From Kiritimatiellia bacterium (GTDB lineage: Bacteria > Verrucomicrobiota > Kiritimatiellia > RFP12 > UBA1067), in assembly GCA_017525225.1 (NCBI GenBank), contig JAFXTB010000034.1:1-62856 (forward strand): DNA of 62,856 nt, given 5' to 3'. Numbering within the stretch: position 1 is the first letter of the stretch; every line of letters begins with the position of its first letter. Positions 1 through 9,149 of the stretch are shown here, one piece after another. Both the position numbers and the translations under genes were made by a program. The notes under the pieces were generated by a model. That model searched no databases. It saw only the letters and a program-made list of their open reading frames with translations, and had not been told where the DNA came from.

Positions 1-168
1 CCAAAAACATTCCACTCCTAGTGGGAAGCGGTTCTATGGCGCGAAGCCCAGGCGAAGCGTTAGCGGAGCCCCTTTGACAACCTCGGAGTTTGATTTCATC
101 TTGAACAGAAATGGTGCGTGGTGAATTACGCAGATGCGCCCCTCGCGCCCTGTGTCTTCGGCAAATGG
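1..168. other. Left-edge intergenic sequence, no gene seen
   Basis: No coding region is convincing here. Open frames are interrupted and have no ribosome binding site. The stretch near 40-78 is rich in short GCGAAGC-type words, like those found in dispersed intergenic repeats elsewhere, but no second full copy is seen in the window. Confidence 0.4.
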
Positions 169-197
169 TTGCAACCGTACGCGGCATGTGGTACAAT
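169..197 (+). promoter_or_regulatory. Sigma-70-like promoter of the esterase-GH20-EEP gene
   Basis: A -35 TTGCAA (169-174), a 17 bp spacer and a -10 TACAAT (192-197) lie just upstream of the AAGGAG-type ribosome binding site at about 205. The predicted leader is about 14 nt. Confidence 0.6.
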
Positions 198-217
198 GCG
201 GACCCAAGGAGAAAAGC

Positions 218-3200
218 ATGAAGATGCAAAGGTGTTTCCCGGTCGGCCGCGTGGCCGCGTTGATGGTGGTGTCCCTTGCGGTCGAAGCGGCGTTCTGCGC
301 CCCGTCCACAGATGCCTGGAAGGCGCTCCTGGATCCGCCGGCGGGCTATTCCTTCCAGCGGTCCGTGAAGGCGGCGGAGAAATACACTCTCAAGGATTTC
401 GACCTGGAGTACTACATCCAGGCGAACGGCCCGGGTACTGCGCAGCGCGTCATGATGGCGATCCCGAAGACGGCCACGGCACGCGGCCCGCTGCCAGCCG
501 TCGCGGTGCCTTTCTACTTCCCGGAGGCGATGCTGGGCTTCGAGCCGAAGGACGGCACCCCCCTGCCGGATTACACCGAGATCGCAATGATGGCCGACCT
601 GGCGAAGCGCGGATACATAGCCATCTCGGCCACGGCCTACCACCTCACGTACGTCGTCGGCTCCACGAGGCCGAGGGGCGACTTCAAGCGCTGGGCGGAG
701 GCCGCGCAGGCACTCAACCGCGACTGGCCGGGCTGGACAGGCATGGGCAAGCTCGCATTCGACACGCGGCTCCTCGTGGACATGCTCGTGGCCGATCCCC
801 GGGTTGACAGGAATCGCATCGGCATCGCAGGGCACTCTCTCGGCGGCAAGATGGCGATCTTCGCCGGTGCACTCGACAGCCGCATCAAGGTGATACTCGC
901 CAGCGACCCCGGCGTATGCTGGGATCGCAGCAACTGGGACGCGGAATGGTACTTCGGCGCGAAGCTCGATGGGATGAAGAAGGCCGGGCTCGACAACGCC
1001 GGGCTGCTGGCGGCGTACGGCGGCAAGCCGATGTGCCTCCTCGCCGGCGAATACGATGGCGCCTGGAGCGCCGAGCTGCTCAAGAGCGTGGCGCCATACA
1101 GGGAGAATCCCGGGCGCCTGAAGGTCGTCAACCCCGGGCTCGGCAGGCACCGTCCGCCGCAGTATGCCCTGGAGCAGGGATACGCCTTCCTCGACAGGCA
1201 CCTGAAGAACGTCTCGCCGCTCGACGAGCTCATGCCGGCGCCCGTGCGCGTGGAGGCCGGGGAGGGCGTGGCGCAGGGCGCGGCGCTGGACCGCGTCCAG
1301 GTGGTGACCGGTCCGGTGGAGGGCGCGCCCGCGGAGACGGCGGACGAGTCGTACCGGCTCACGGTGTCGCCGGACGGCGTGAGGATCGTCGCCCCGACGG
1401 CGAGGGGCGAAAGATGGGCGCGCGTCACGCTGGACCAGCTGCGCAGGCTCTCGGGCGGGGCCGTGCCCGCCTGCACCATCACGGACTGGCCGAAGCTGAA
1501 GTGGCGCGGCCTCATGCTGGACCTCTCGCGCAACTTCCTGGAGCTAGAGCATCTGCGCGCGGTCATAGACATGATGGAGCGCTACAAGCTCAACATGTTC
1601 CACATGCACTTGACCGAGAACTACTGCTGGCGGCTCGAATCCCGCCGCCATCCGGAGCTGCAGAGCGAGAAGGGGAGGTACGACCCCGGAAACTCCAGGC
1701 ACACGGAGCGGATCTACACGCAGAAGGAGTTCGTGGATTTCGTCGACTACGCGTACCGGCACGGCGTGACGGTGGTGCCGGAGTTCGACCTTCCCGGACA
1801 CTCCGCCGCGTTCCGCAAGGCGTTCGGACTGGAGGGGATGCGCAATCCGCGCGCCACGTCCATCGCGAGAGACCTCTTCGACGAGCTGTGCTCGCTCGTT
1901 CCGGCGGATAGGATGCCGATCATCCACATCGGCACGGACGAGGTGTGGGACGAGGCGGAGAAGCCGGAGGACGATGCGTACGAGAAGTGGGCCCAGACGC
2001 TCGCCGGCCACGGCCGCATCACCGCCAACTGGGGCGGCGGTGGACAGGGTCAGTGGTGGATCCCGTGCCCCGGGCGGCGGATGCTCTTCAGCTGGGGTGT
2101 AGGAATCGCGGGCACGTACACCGATGCCGGACGCCGCGAGGCCGATCCGGCGATGCTCGCCAAGCTCGGGAACGTCGAGCTGATAGATCCCTGGTGGTAC
2201 ATCGAGGAGTACGATCCGTTCGAGGTGCTGCCGGCGGCGACGTACTCCACGCCGTTCATGAGCAGATACGGCGAGAAGTTCCCGCATTCGATGAAGGCGG
2301 GGGCGGAGTTCTGCGCCTGGCACGACTCGGCGGCAGGCCTTCCGCATACGAACATACTGAGCCAGCAGCAGATATTCCCATGCTGCGTGATGTTCGGCGA
2401 CCTCTTCTGGCGCTGCAGGGAGAATCCGCTGCCGGAGTTCGAGCGCCGCCTGCCGCTTGCCGGCGACCCGCGCCTCGAAATCGCCCGCGACATCGAGCGC
2501 CGTACCATCGCCCAGCGCGACAAGGCCCTGAAGGACCTCGCCTACCCGTTCCACTTCCTGCGCCAGACGGACATGCGCTGGCGCCTCTCGCACGCGGACG
2601 GCAGGCTGATCGCGAAGGACATCGCGCAGGCCACGGTGTTCCCGTTCCGCAAGAAGGACAAGCCGCTCAACTACATCCCGGACGCGCGCGGGCACGTCGT
2701 TCTGGAGACGTGGATCAAGTCGCCCGTGGACCAGACGATCGGGGCGTGGATCGGATTCACCGCGTACGACCGCGACCACGGCAGATCGCGCGCCCAGGGC
2801 ACGCCGGAGCAGGGGTGCTGGAACAACGTGGGGGCGTCCATCACCGTGAACGGCGAGCCCGTGGCGCCGCCGAGGTGGGAGAACGCAGGCCTGAAGCCGG
2901 GGGCGGACGTGCCGCTCATCAAGTACATGCACATGCTGGACGAGGTGCCGTACAGGAACGAGGAATACTACATGCGCGAGCCTTCGCGCGTCACGCTGAA
3001 GGCCGGCTGGAACCATGTGAAGCTCGACCTGCCAATGCCGTACGAGGTGAACTGGATCTGGCGCAGGCAGTGGGTCGGCACGTTCATCCCGATGGTCGGC
3101 ACCACCGACCATCCGCGCGAGGTGGAGGGGCTTGAATACAGCAGCGAGCCGCCCCAGGTGCCCATGCGCATGCTCACGTTCAACGTCTACAGCGACTGGC

Positions 3201-4051
3201 ATGTGGAGGGCGGCGGCGTGAAGCCGCGCGAGGCAGGCATAGAGAACACGCTCAGGAAACTGCGTCCGGACATTGCCGCGCTGCAGGAAGTATGCGTGAA
3301 CTGGTGGGCCAGCCCGATGTTCGCGCATCTGGCGTCGGACTACGGCATCGTGCGAGGGGACGAGGCGGACGCCGTCCGGCGGGCCGGGCCGCTGCCGCAG
3401 CCGAAGTCCGGCAAGAAGATGCCCGTCGGGTGCAACCACAATCCGCTGCTGTACCGCAAGGACCGTCTGAACTTGCTGGATTCGGGCTTCGACATCTTCC
3501 ATATCGCGCTGGGCGGTTGCTCCAAGGCCGTGACATGGGCGGTGTTCGAGGACAAGCGCAACGGACGGCGCTTCATTTCGTTCTCGACGCACTTCTGGTT
3601 CAAGAACAACGGGCCGGAGAGCGATGCGATCAGGGAGTTGAACGTGCGGCATATCCTATGGCGCGTTGCGGAAGTGCGCCGGAAGTGGGGTGCGATCCCG
3701 GTGATCGGTGGCGGCGACCTCAATTCCACGCCCGGATCGCTTGCCCACGAGACGTTCAAGCGCGAGGGCTACAGCAACGCGATGCATGTCGCGAAGGAGA
3801 AGACGGCCCGTTCCGCTACGCGTACCTACCATGGCTATCCCAAGACGGACGAGAACGGCGTCTATCACGGTACGGTGGCGCCGCCCGGAAAGGACAAGCC
3901 GGAGCAGTCGATCGACCACATCTTCTTCACCGAGGGCATCCGTGCCATGCGGTACGATCTCGACCTCGACCAGGAGACGCTCGACTCATCCGACCATTCG
4001 CCGGTAGTCGTCGATTTTCTGATCACGTGCGATCCGGCGCTGAAGCAGTAG
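218..4051 (+). CDS. Exported triple fusion: alpha/beta-hydrolase esterase, GH20 hexosaminidase and EEP phosphodiesterase
   Basis: A protein of 1277 aa. The ATG at 218 is preferred because AAGGAGAAAAG precedes it and a signal peptide (MKMQRCFPVG... to about residue 28) follows; an in-frame start at 134 has neither. Residues about 60-350 are an alpha/beta hydrolase with nucleophile motif GHSLGG near 205. Residues about 395-930 are a GH20 catalytic domain with the paired acids in HIGTDEV near 570 and LKWRGLMLD near 427, followed by a beta-rich accessory part. Residues about 983-1277 are an endonuclease/exonuclease/phosphatase fold with LQEV, GGDLNSTPGS and SDHSP. All three active sites look intact. 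The GH20 part is paralogous to the gene at 18829. The role is probably release of acylated N-acetylhexosamine from exported glycans; the EEP substrate is unknown. Confidence 0.85.
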   Translation: MKMQRCFPVGRVAALMVVSLAVEAAFCAPSTDAWKALLDPPAGYSFQRSVKAAEKYTLKDFDLEYYIQANGPGTAQRVMMAIPKTATARGPLPAVAVPFYFPEAMLGFEPKDGTPLPDYTEIAMMADLAKRGYIAISATAYHLTYVVGSTRPRGDFKRWAEAAQALNRDWPGWTGMGKLAFDTRLLVDMLVADPRVDRNRIGIAGHSLGGKMAIFAGALDSRIKVILASDPGVCWDRSNWDAEWYFGAKLDGMKKAGLDNAGLLAAYGGKPMCLLAGEYDGAWSAELLKSVAPYRENPGRLKVVNPGLGRHRPPQYALEQGYAFLDRHLKNVSPLDELMPAPVRVEAGEGVAQGAALDRVQVVTGPVEGAPAETADESYRLTVSPDGVRIVAPTARGERWARVTLDQLRRLSGGAVPACTITDWPKLKWRGLMLDLSRNFLELEHLRAVIDMMERYKLNMFHMHLTENYCWRLESRRHPELQSEKGRYDPGNSRHTERIYTQKEFVDFVDYAYRHGVTVVPEFDLPGHSAAFRKAFGLEGMRNPRATSIARDLFDELCSLVPADRMPIIHIGTDEVWDEAEKPEDDAYEKWAQTLAGHGRITANWGGGGQGQWWIPCPGRRMLFSWGVGIAGTYTDAGRREADPAMLAKLGNVELIDPWWYIEEYDPFEVLPAATYSTPFMSRYGEKFPHSMKAGAEFCAWHDSAAGLPHTNILSQQQIFPCCVMFGDLFWRCRENPLPEFERRLPLAGDPRLEIARDIERRTIAQRDKALKDLAYPFHFLRQTDMRWRLSHADGRLIAKDIAQATVFPFRKKDKPLNYIPDARGHVVLETWIKSPVDQTIGAWIGFTAYDRDHGRSRAQGTPEQGCWNNVGASITVNGEPVAPPRWENAGLKPGADVPLIKYMHMLDEVPYRNEEYYMREPSRVTLKAGWNHVKLDLPMPYEVNWIWRRQWVGTFIPMVGTTDHPREVEGLEYSSEPPQVPMRMLTFNVYSDWHVEGGGVKPREAGIENTLRKLRPDIAALQEVCVNWWASPMFAHLASDYGIVRGDEADAVRRAGPLPQPKSGKKMPVGCNHNPLLYRKDRLNLLDSGFDIFHIALGGCSKAVTWAVFEDKRNGRRFISFSTHFWFKNNGPESDAIRELNVRHILWRVAEVRRKWGAIPVIGGGDLNSTPGSLAHETFKREGYSNAMHVAKEKTARSATRTYHGYPKTDENGVYHGTVAPPGKDKPEQSIDHIFFTEGIRAMRYDLDLDQETLDSSDHSPVVVDFLITCDPALKQ

Positions 4052-4120
4052 ACACTAAAATGATCAAGAACCAGCCATGCTAAAAAACCGAACTGACTTC
4101 TTATCGCGGAAATTTCGTAA

Positions 4121-4150
4121 TTGACAAAACCGTAGGGGGAGGGGTATAAT
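4121..4150 (+). promoter_or_regulatory. Consensus sigma-70 promoter of the beta-helix pair
   Basis: A perfect -35 TTGACA (4121-4126) and perfect -10 TATAAT (4145-4150) are separated by 18 bp. The leader runs about 75 nt to the ATG at 4234, with AAGGAGG at 4221-4227. Confidence 0.8.
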
Positions 4151-4233
4151 TTGTCCGTTTCTTTTTGCCTTGAACGGGGGAATAAGGCAAATCAGTTAAC
4201 AAGTGCAATCAATGACAAACAAGGAGGATGCTG

Positions 4234-6288
4234 ATGATTAGGAAACATGGCAGTGAAGCGGTTCTTGGAGTCCTCGCTTTGCTGGTGACGGTAGTTGCAG
4301 CAGCGGCGCCTGCCACGCTGCATGTCTCGCCTGCAGGCAATGATGAAGATGCCGGAGGGACAGGCTGGGATGATTCGTTCAAGACCATACAGCGGGCGGT
4401 TGATGCTGCGGCAAATGGTGATACTATCATCGTGTCGAACGGTGTCTATCTGATCGACAGTCCGATCGATGTGCCTTCCGACAAGACGCTATCCATCAGG
4501 TCGTACAGCGGCAATATGGACGACGTGGTCGTGGACGGGCAGCATCTGACCAATTGCTTCGTATTCCGCAAGGTAGGCGAGAACCTGCTCTACGGCATAA
4601 CCGTGCGCAATGGTGTCGGCGGTCCTTTCATCGATGGTTCGGCAGCGCTGTTCGCGGGCGGGGTATACATGGCTGGCGGCACGATTGCAGACTGCCGGGT
4701 GTCCGGATGCCATACGCGGTATCAAGGCTCGTCGGCTGTGACCATACGCGGCGGAGGGATATACCATCAGAATGGATTCATATCCAACTGCTGTGTCGAT
4801 GGCTGCGCCATCACCAACCTGAACTCCGCTTCTTCCGTCTCAACGGTATATGGCGGAGGAATATACACGTCAGGGCAGCTGTCCGGCACGGTCGTCTCCA
4901 ACTGCGAGATATATGTGGAATATTCCGGCTACACGGGATCATCCGTCCTGGGATGCACCGGCGGCGGGGTGATGTTTGAGTCGAGTGCGACCATGACGAA
5001 CTGCGTAGTCGCCGACTGCCGTGCGGTTTCCGGCACGCAATCCATGGTCGGCTGGGGTGGCGGCATAACCATTTTCGGCAATTCCAGGACGATCCTGGCG
5101 GATACGCTGGTGCATGGCTGCCGCTCGTCACGGGCGGGCGGGGGCGTGACATTGCGCGGCGAGGGTGCGATTCGCGGATGCACGGTGTCCGACAATAGCG
5201 TCATCGTGGCCAAGCGCGATTCGGGCGGCGGCAACGTGGGCGGCGGCATACAGCTCGACGACTATGCCACCGGGGCGCGGATCGTCGAGAACTGCCTTGT
5301 CTGCCGCAATACCATCACCAACAGCGTGATGGTGCACGGCGATCCCAGCGGCGGCGGCGGGATAGGGATACAGGCGTCCCTCGCCGCGAAACCGGCAATG
5401 GTGCGCAACTGCCTGCTCCTTGACAATCGCGGGTTCAACGGCGGCGCCTTCATGCTGAACGGCGGCAAGGGCATGGTGGTGAGCAACTGCTGGGCAAGCG
5501 GCAACTTCAGTCCGCGCCGCGGCGGATTCGCATACGCGACGGTGACGCCTGGAGCGCTTTTTGTAGATTGCCGACTGGACGGCCATGCGGCAAAATGGAC
5601 GGATGGCAGCGCGCAGGCAGGGCAGGTATTCGTTCGTCATTGCGAGGGGAACGGCACGGAAAACGAGATAACGTTCCGCAACTGCTATATCACCGGAAAC
5701 AATCCGAATGCGCAGACCGCCTCGCTCGTGTGGATCTACAAAGGCACCAAGGGCGGACATTCGCCCGTGGAGTTCGAGCAATGCACCTTCACCGGCAACC
5801 TCGGCAACAACAGCACATTCGCCCTTGACAGCATGCTGTGCGTGTCGAACTTCAGCGCCAAGGGGTGCGCGCTATATGGTAACGGTTCGAACAAGCTCTT
5901 GTCGCGGGATGTCACGAGTGTTCCCGGTGTGATGACATATACGTATTCAAACGAGCGAACGAACATGCCGTCGGATCCAGACAGCCACAACCTGACGACC
6001 GTGGCGGATCCCGGGTTCGAGGACGCCCCGAACGGCAACTACCGCCTGCAGGCATCGTCGCCGCTGAGAAACGCCGGCGGTGCGGCGGCGGAATGGATGG
6101 GAACGGGCCGGAAGAACGGTCCGAAGGACATGGGGGATGGTACGTTTACCATGTCCGCGATGCCCGGCACGACGCACGGTATAGTCCTTTCGCGGAACAA
6201 TGCGCATCCACGCCTTCGCAATTCCGTTCCCGATGTGGGTTGCTTCGAGTTCTGGGCGCCGCCTGGTTTCTCGGCGAACTTCCGTTGA
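4234..6288 (+). CDS. Exported right-handed beta-helix protein
   Basis: A protein of 684 aa. The ATG at 4234 fits AAGGAGG with 6 nt spacing; the ATG at 4228 abuts the Shine-Dalgarno sequence. A signal peptide covers about the first 26 residues. The next part (HVSPAGNDEDAGGTGW... IQRAVDAA) is the typical DUF1565-like opening of parallel beta-helix proteins. Many GGGI/NC-rich turns (SNCxVxxC patterns) continue to about residue 570. Such proteins usually bind or cut polysaccharide at the cell surface, but no catalytic residue set is recognised. It lies 20 bp upstream of a related beta-helix/GH29-like gene and is probably cotranscribed with it. Confidence 0.75.
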   Translation: MIRKHGSEAVLGVLALLVTVVAAAAPATLHVSPAGNDEDAGGTGWDDSFKTIQRAVDAAANGDTIIVSNGVYLIDSPIDVPSDKTLSIRSYSGNMDDVVVDGQHLTNCFVFRKVGENLLYGITVRNGVGGPFIDGSAALFAGGVYMAGGTIADCRVSGCHTRYQGSSAVTIRGGGIYHQNGFISNCCVDGCAITNLNSASSVSTVYGGGIYTSGQLSGTVVSNCEIYVEYSGYTGSSVLGCTGGGVMFESSATMTNCVVADCRAVSGTQSMVGWGGGITIFGNSRTILADTLVHGCRSSRAGGGVTLRGEGAIRGCTVSDNSVIVAKRDSGGGNVGGGIQLDDYATGARIVENCLVCRNTITNSVMVHGDPSGGGGIGIQASLAAKPAMVRNCLLLDNRGFNGGAFMLNGGKGMVVSNCWASGNFSPRRGGFAYATVTPGALFVDCRLDGHAAKWTDGSAQAGQVFVRHCEGNGTENEITFRNCYITGNNPNAQTASLVWIYKGTKGGHSPVEFEQCTFTGNLGNNSTFALDSMLCVSNFSAKGCALYGNGSNKLLSRDVTSVPGVMTYTYSNERTNMPSDPDSHNLTTVADPGFEDAPNGNYRLQASSPLRNAGGAAAEWMGTGRKNGPKDMGDGTFTMSAMPGTTHGIVLSRNNAHPRLRNSVPDVGCFEFWAPPGFSANFR

Positions 6289-6308
6289 TGTATGATGGGA
6301 ACGGGGAT

Positions 6309-9107
6309 ATGAACATGAGTATCCGTTTCTGCGTCTTGGCGATCGCGGTGCTGTGCTGCGGTCTGTCGATGGCCACCGATGAACGGCTGCACGATGCCGT
6401 GGCAATGGCCGAGAATGGCGCGACGGTCCGCATCGCGCCTGGAACGTACCGTATCGAGCGTCCGATAGTGGTGCCGGAGGGGAAGACGCTTTCGATAGTC
6501 GCCGATGGTCCGGACGGCACTGTGGTGGATGCCGGGGGGCGGACCAACTGCTTCGTGTTCCTTTCCAGAGGCGCCAATCTGCTGAAGGGTATCACCGTCA
6601 GGAACGGACGCGGTGCGCCGTGCATCCTCGGCGATGAGACATGGTACGCAGGTGGGGTTGTGATGCGGGGCGGAACAGTGGAAGGGTGCCGCATCGAGGG
6701 ATGCTCCACGCTTTCCCCGACGAAGGCCATCGGCGGCGGCATCACGACCTGGGGGCGTGTGAAGGACACGGTGGTGTCCAACTGCCATGTGTGCGTACGG
6801 CGCGAACACAACGGCGGGACGCATCCGCTAGTCTGCTCTGGCGGCGGAATCCTGCTGTATGGCGGGCGCGGCGTGAGCGGTTGCACGGTTGAGGAATGTT
6901 CGGCGGAGGCGCTGGAGCCCGGACCTGCGGTCGGCGGGTATGGCGGCGGCATCGAGGTGTTCGGCGATGCGCGCGTTGAGAACTCGCGGGTATCGGGATG
7001 CCGCGCCTCTATGGGCGGCGGCGGAATCCACCTGAACTCCGGGGGGCACGTGTCGGACTGCGTTGTGGAGTCGAATTCGGTGGCGGTCGCCTGGCGCTGG
7101 GACGGGATGAACCTGGGCGGCGGGGTGTCCGTCGGCGGCGCATCTGCAAAGTCCCGCATCGAACGGACGAAATTCATTGGCAACCGCATCGGTGGAATAG
7201 ATGCCGTGGATGCGCCATGCGGCGGGGGCGGCCTGGGGGTGGGCGAGGCGGACGGCGTGGTCGTGGCTGATTGCGAGTTCTCCGGTAACGAGGGTTTCAA
7301 CGGCGGTGCGGCGTATTTCAGGAATTCCCGAGCGAATGTGACGGGCTGCAGGTGCTATGGAAACACGACAGGTCGGCTGGGGCCCAATTTCGCCATGTCG
7401 GCGATGGATGGTGTGACGGTGGACGGCTGCACTGCGTCAAGCGGGGAGCTGCTTGCGCGTCCGCGCCAGTTCAACCATGACACGGACTGGATGTCGGGTC
7501 GCATCGGCGTGTTCCAGCATCGCCTGTACGGCCGCGCCCCGGCGGCGTTGAAGGCGATGGAGAGGATCGATCCCCAGGCCATGGCCTGGCAGCTTGCCGA
7601 CATCGGCGCGGACTACTTCTGCATCACCCTGCACCAGTGCGTGCCGTCGTTCATCGCGCCGAACGACGTCTACGAGGACATCTGCGGGCATCCGCGCGGA
7701 TCCGTCTGCCTGCAGCGCGACGTGCCCGCGGAGCTGGCCGCCGCGCTCAAGGCGAAAGGCATACGGCTCATGCTCTATTCCACGGGAACTCCGCCGCGCG
7801 AGGACGTGGAGGGTGTGAAGCGCATCGGCTACGAGCCGAACGGCCGCGGCGACCCGCGCTACACGCCGGAAGGCGCACGCAACTGGGCGAAGGTGCTGGA
7901 ATTCTGGAGCCGGCGCTACGGCGAATCCGTCAGCGGCTGGTGGATCGACGGATGCTACTCGTCCATCGGGTTCGACCGGCCCGACGTATGCGCTGCCACG
8001 CTCTTCGCCTCGGCGCTGAAGAGCGGCAACCCCCATGCCGTCGTGGCGTTCAACCCCGGTGTTGGATTCAAGCCGTACACGCCATACGAGGACTACATCT
8101 GCGGCGAGGTAAACGAGCCGTTCTTCGAGGCGTGCGTGGGAAGGTGGGTTGATGGCCGCCAGTGGCATCTCCTGACGTACTTCTACACGCCGATGGGGTT
8201 GCCGGCGCCCGTCCGCTACACGGATGGCGAATGGATAGAGTGGCTGACGCCCGTGATCAAGCGCGGCGGATGCGTGACAGTCGATCTGAGGTCGCTCGAC
8301 AGTGGCTGCATCATGCCCGCCCCGGCCGCGCAGTTCAAGCGCGTGGTGGCGGCGGTACGGGGACGTCTGCCGAAGGACGGGGCCGACGCCGCCAAGATCG
8401 CCCGTGAAAACGAAATACGGTTGCGGACCGATGCCATCGATGCCGCGAACACGAGCTACGAGCATGGACAGCGCCGATTCCTGAAATGCCAGTATGCGAT
8501 GAAGTCGGCTGTGCCGGACCGCACCCGCCTGCGCCGCACGGCGACGGGCGAGACCATCTGGACGGATGCCATCCAGGCTACGCTCGATGCGCGCGGGGGA
8601 GTGTTCCTGCCGCAGACGACGACGCCGTATCTGCTTGACGGACCGATCATGCTGAAGGCGGGGCAGTCACTTGTCATGGAGCAGAGTGTCATGTTCAATT
8701 CATCCCTGCGCTCCGGCAAATGCACCAGGTTCGCCGTCGTACCGGGGACGAAGGGTCCGCTGATTGCGACATGTGGCCCGGGACCGTTGCGGGACATCTA
8801 CATCAAAGGTGTGGTATTCGAGGGATGCGACAGCCCGATGAGCCTTTGCGGCGTGGACGGGCTTGTCGTACGGGAGATCGCGTTCCGCCGCTGCACCGGA
8901 ACGGGAATCAGGCTTGCCGACGTCGGCAACTTCCGGATTGACGCCCTGCTGGCGCTGGAATGTGGCGGACTTGACCAGGTCGTCGACATCGCCGGCGCTT
9001 GCGCGAAGGGCATGCTGCGAAACATCGATGGAACGGGCGTGAAGGCCGTCAACGGCAATGCCGATGGTGCCATTCTAGAGGCGGTGTCCGGTGTGCCGTG
9101 TCGGTAG
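6309..9107 (+). CDS. Exported beta-helix / GH29-like (alpha-L-fucosidase superfamily) fusion
   Basis: A protein of 932 aa. The start at 6309 (or 6315) is chosen for the signal peptide MSIRFCVLAIAVLCCG. Residues about 25-385 are a parallel beta-helix closely similar in layout to the upstream gene. From about 395 a TIM-barrel segment begins, with HDTDWM, YFCITLHQ and SGWWIDGCY; the last resembles the nucleophile strand of GH29 fucosidases (W-x-D-G). Residues about 740-930 return to short beta-helix-like repeats. The GH29 assignment rests on these motifs only; a more distant GH29-like hydrolase is possible. No gap or frameshift is seen. Confidence 0.7.
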   Translation: MNMSIRFCVLAIAVLCCGLSMATDERLHDAVAMAENGATVRIAPGTYRIERPIVVPEGKTLSIVADGPDGTVVDAGGRTNCFVFLSRGANLLKGITVRNGRGAPCILGDETWYAGGVVMRGGTVEGCRIEGCSTLSPTKAIGGGITTWGRVKDTVVSNCHVCVRREHNGGTHPLVCSGGGILLYGGRGVSGCTVEECSAEALEPGPAVGGYGGGIEVFGDARVENSRVSGCRASMGGGGIHLNSGGHVSDCVVESNSVAVAWRWDGMNLGGGVSVGGASAKSRIERTKFIGNRIGGIDAVDAPCGGGGLGVGEADGVVVADCEFSGNEGFNGGAAYFRNSRANVTGCRCYGNTTGRLGPNFAMSAMDGVTVDGCTASSGELLARPRQFNHDTDWMSGRIGVFQHRLYGRAPAALKAMERIDPQAMAWQLADIGADYFCITLHQCVPSFIAPNDVYEDICGHPRGSVCLQRDVPAELAAALKAKGIRLMLYSTGTPPREDVEGVKRIGYEPNGRGDPRYTPEGARNWAKVLEFWSRRYGESVSGWWIDGCYSSIGFDRPDVCAATLFASALKSGNPHAVVAFNPGVGFKPYTPYEDYICGEVNEPFFEACVGRWVDGRQWHLLTYFYTPMGLPAPVRYTDGEWIEWLTPVIKRGGCVTVDLRSLDSGCIMPAPAAQFKRVVAAVRGRLPKDGADAAKIARENEIRLRTDAIDAANTSYEHGQRRFLKCQYAMKSAVPDRTRLRRTATGETIWTDAIQATLDARGGVFLPQTTTPYLLDGPIMLKAGQSLVMEQSVMFNSSLRSGKCTRFAVVPGTKGPLIATCGPGPLRDIYIKGVVFEGCDSPMSLCGVDGLVVREIAFRRCTGTGIRLADVGNFRIDALLALECGGLDQVVDIAGACAKGMLRNIDGTGVKAVNGNADGAILEAVSGVPCR

Positions 9108-9149
9108 GGCAAGTCGGCAGGCTTCCTGCGGGGCCTGCGCCCGGATACA

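Noticed and set aside
1544-3652. 702 aa minus-strand frame inside the triple-fusion gene
   Set aside because: Antisense shadow of GC-rich coding DNA. The plus-strand protein has three recognisable domains over the same bases.
9117-9138. Hairpin GCAGGC/GCCTGC between convergent genes as terminator
   Set aside because: Stem only 6 bp with a 10 nt loop and no T tract on either side; too weak to call.
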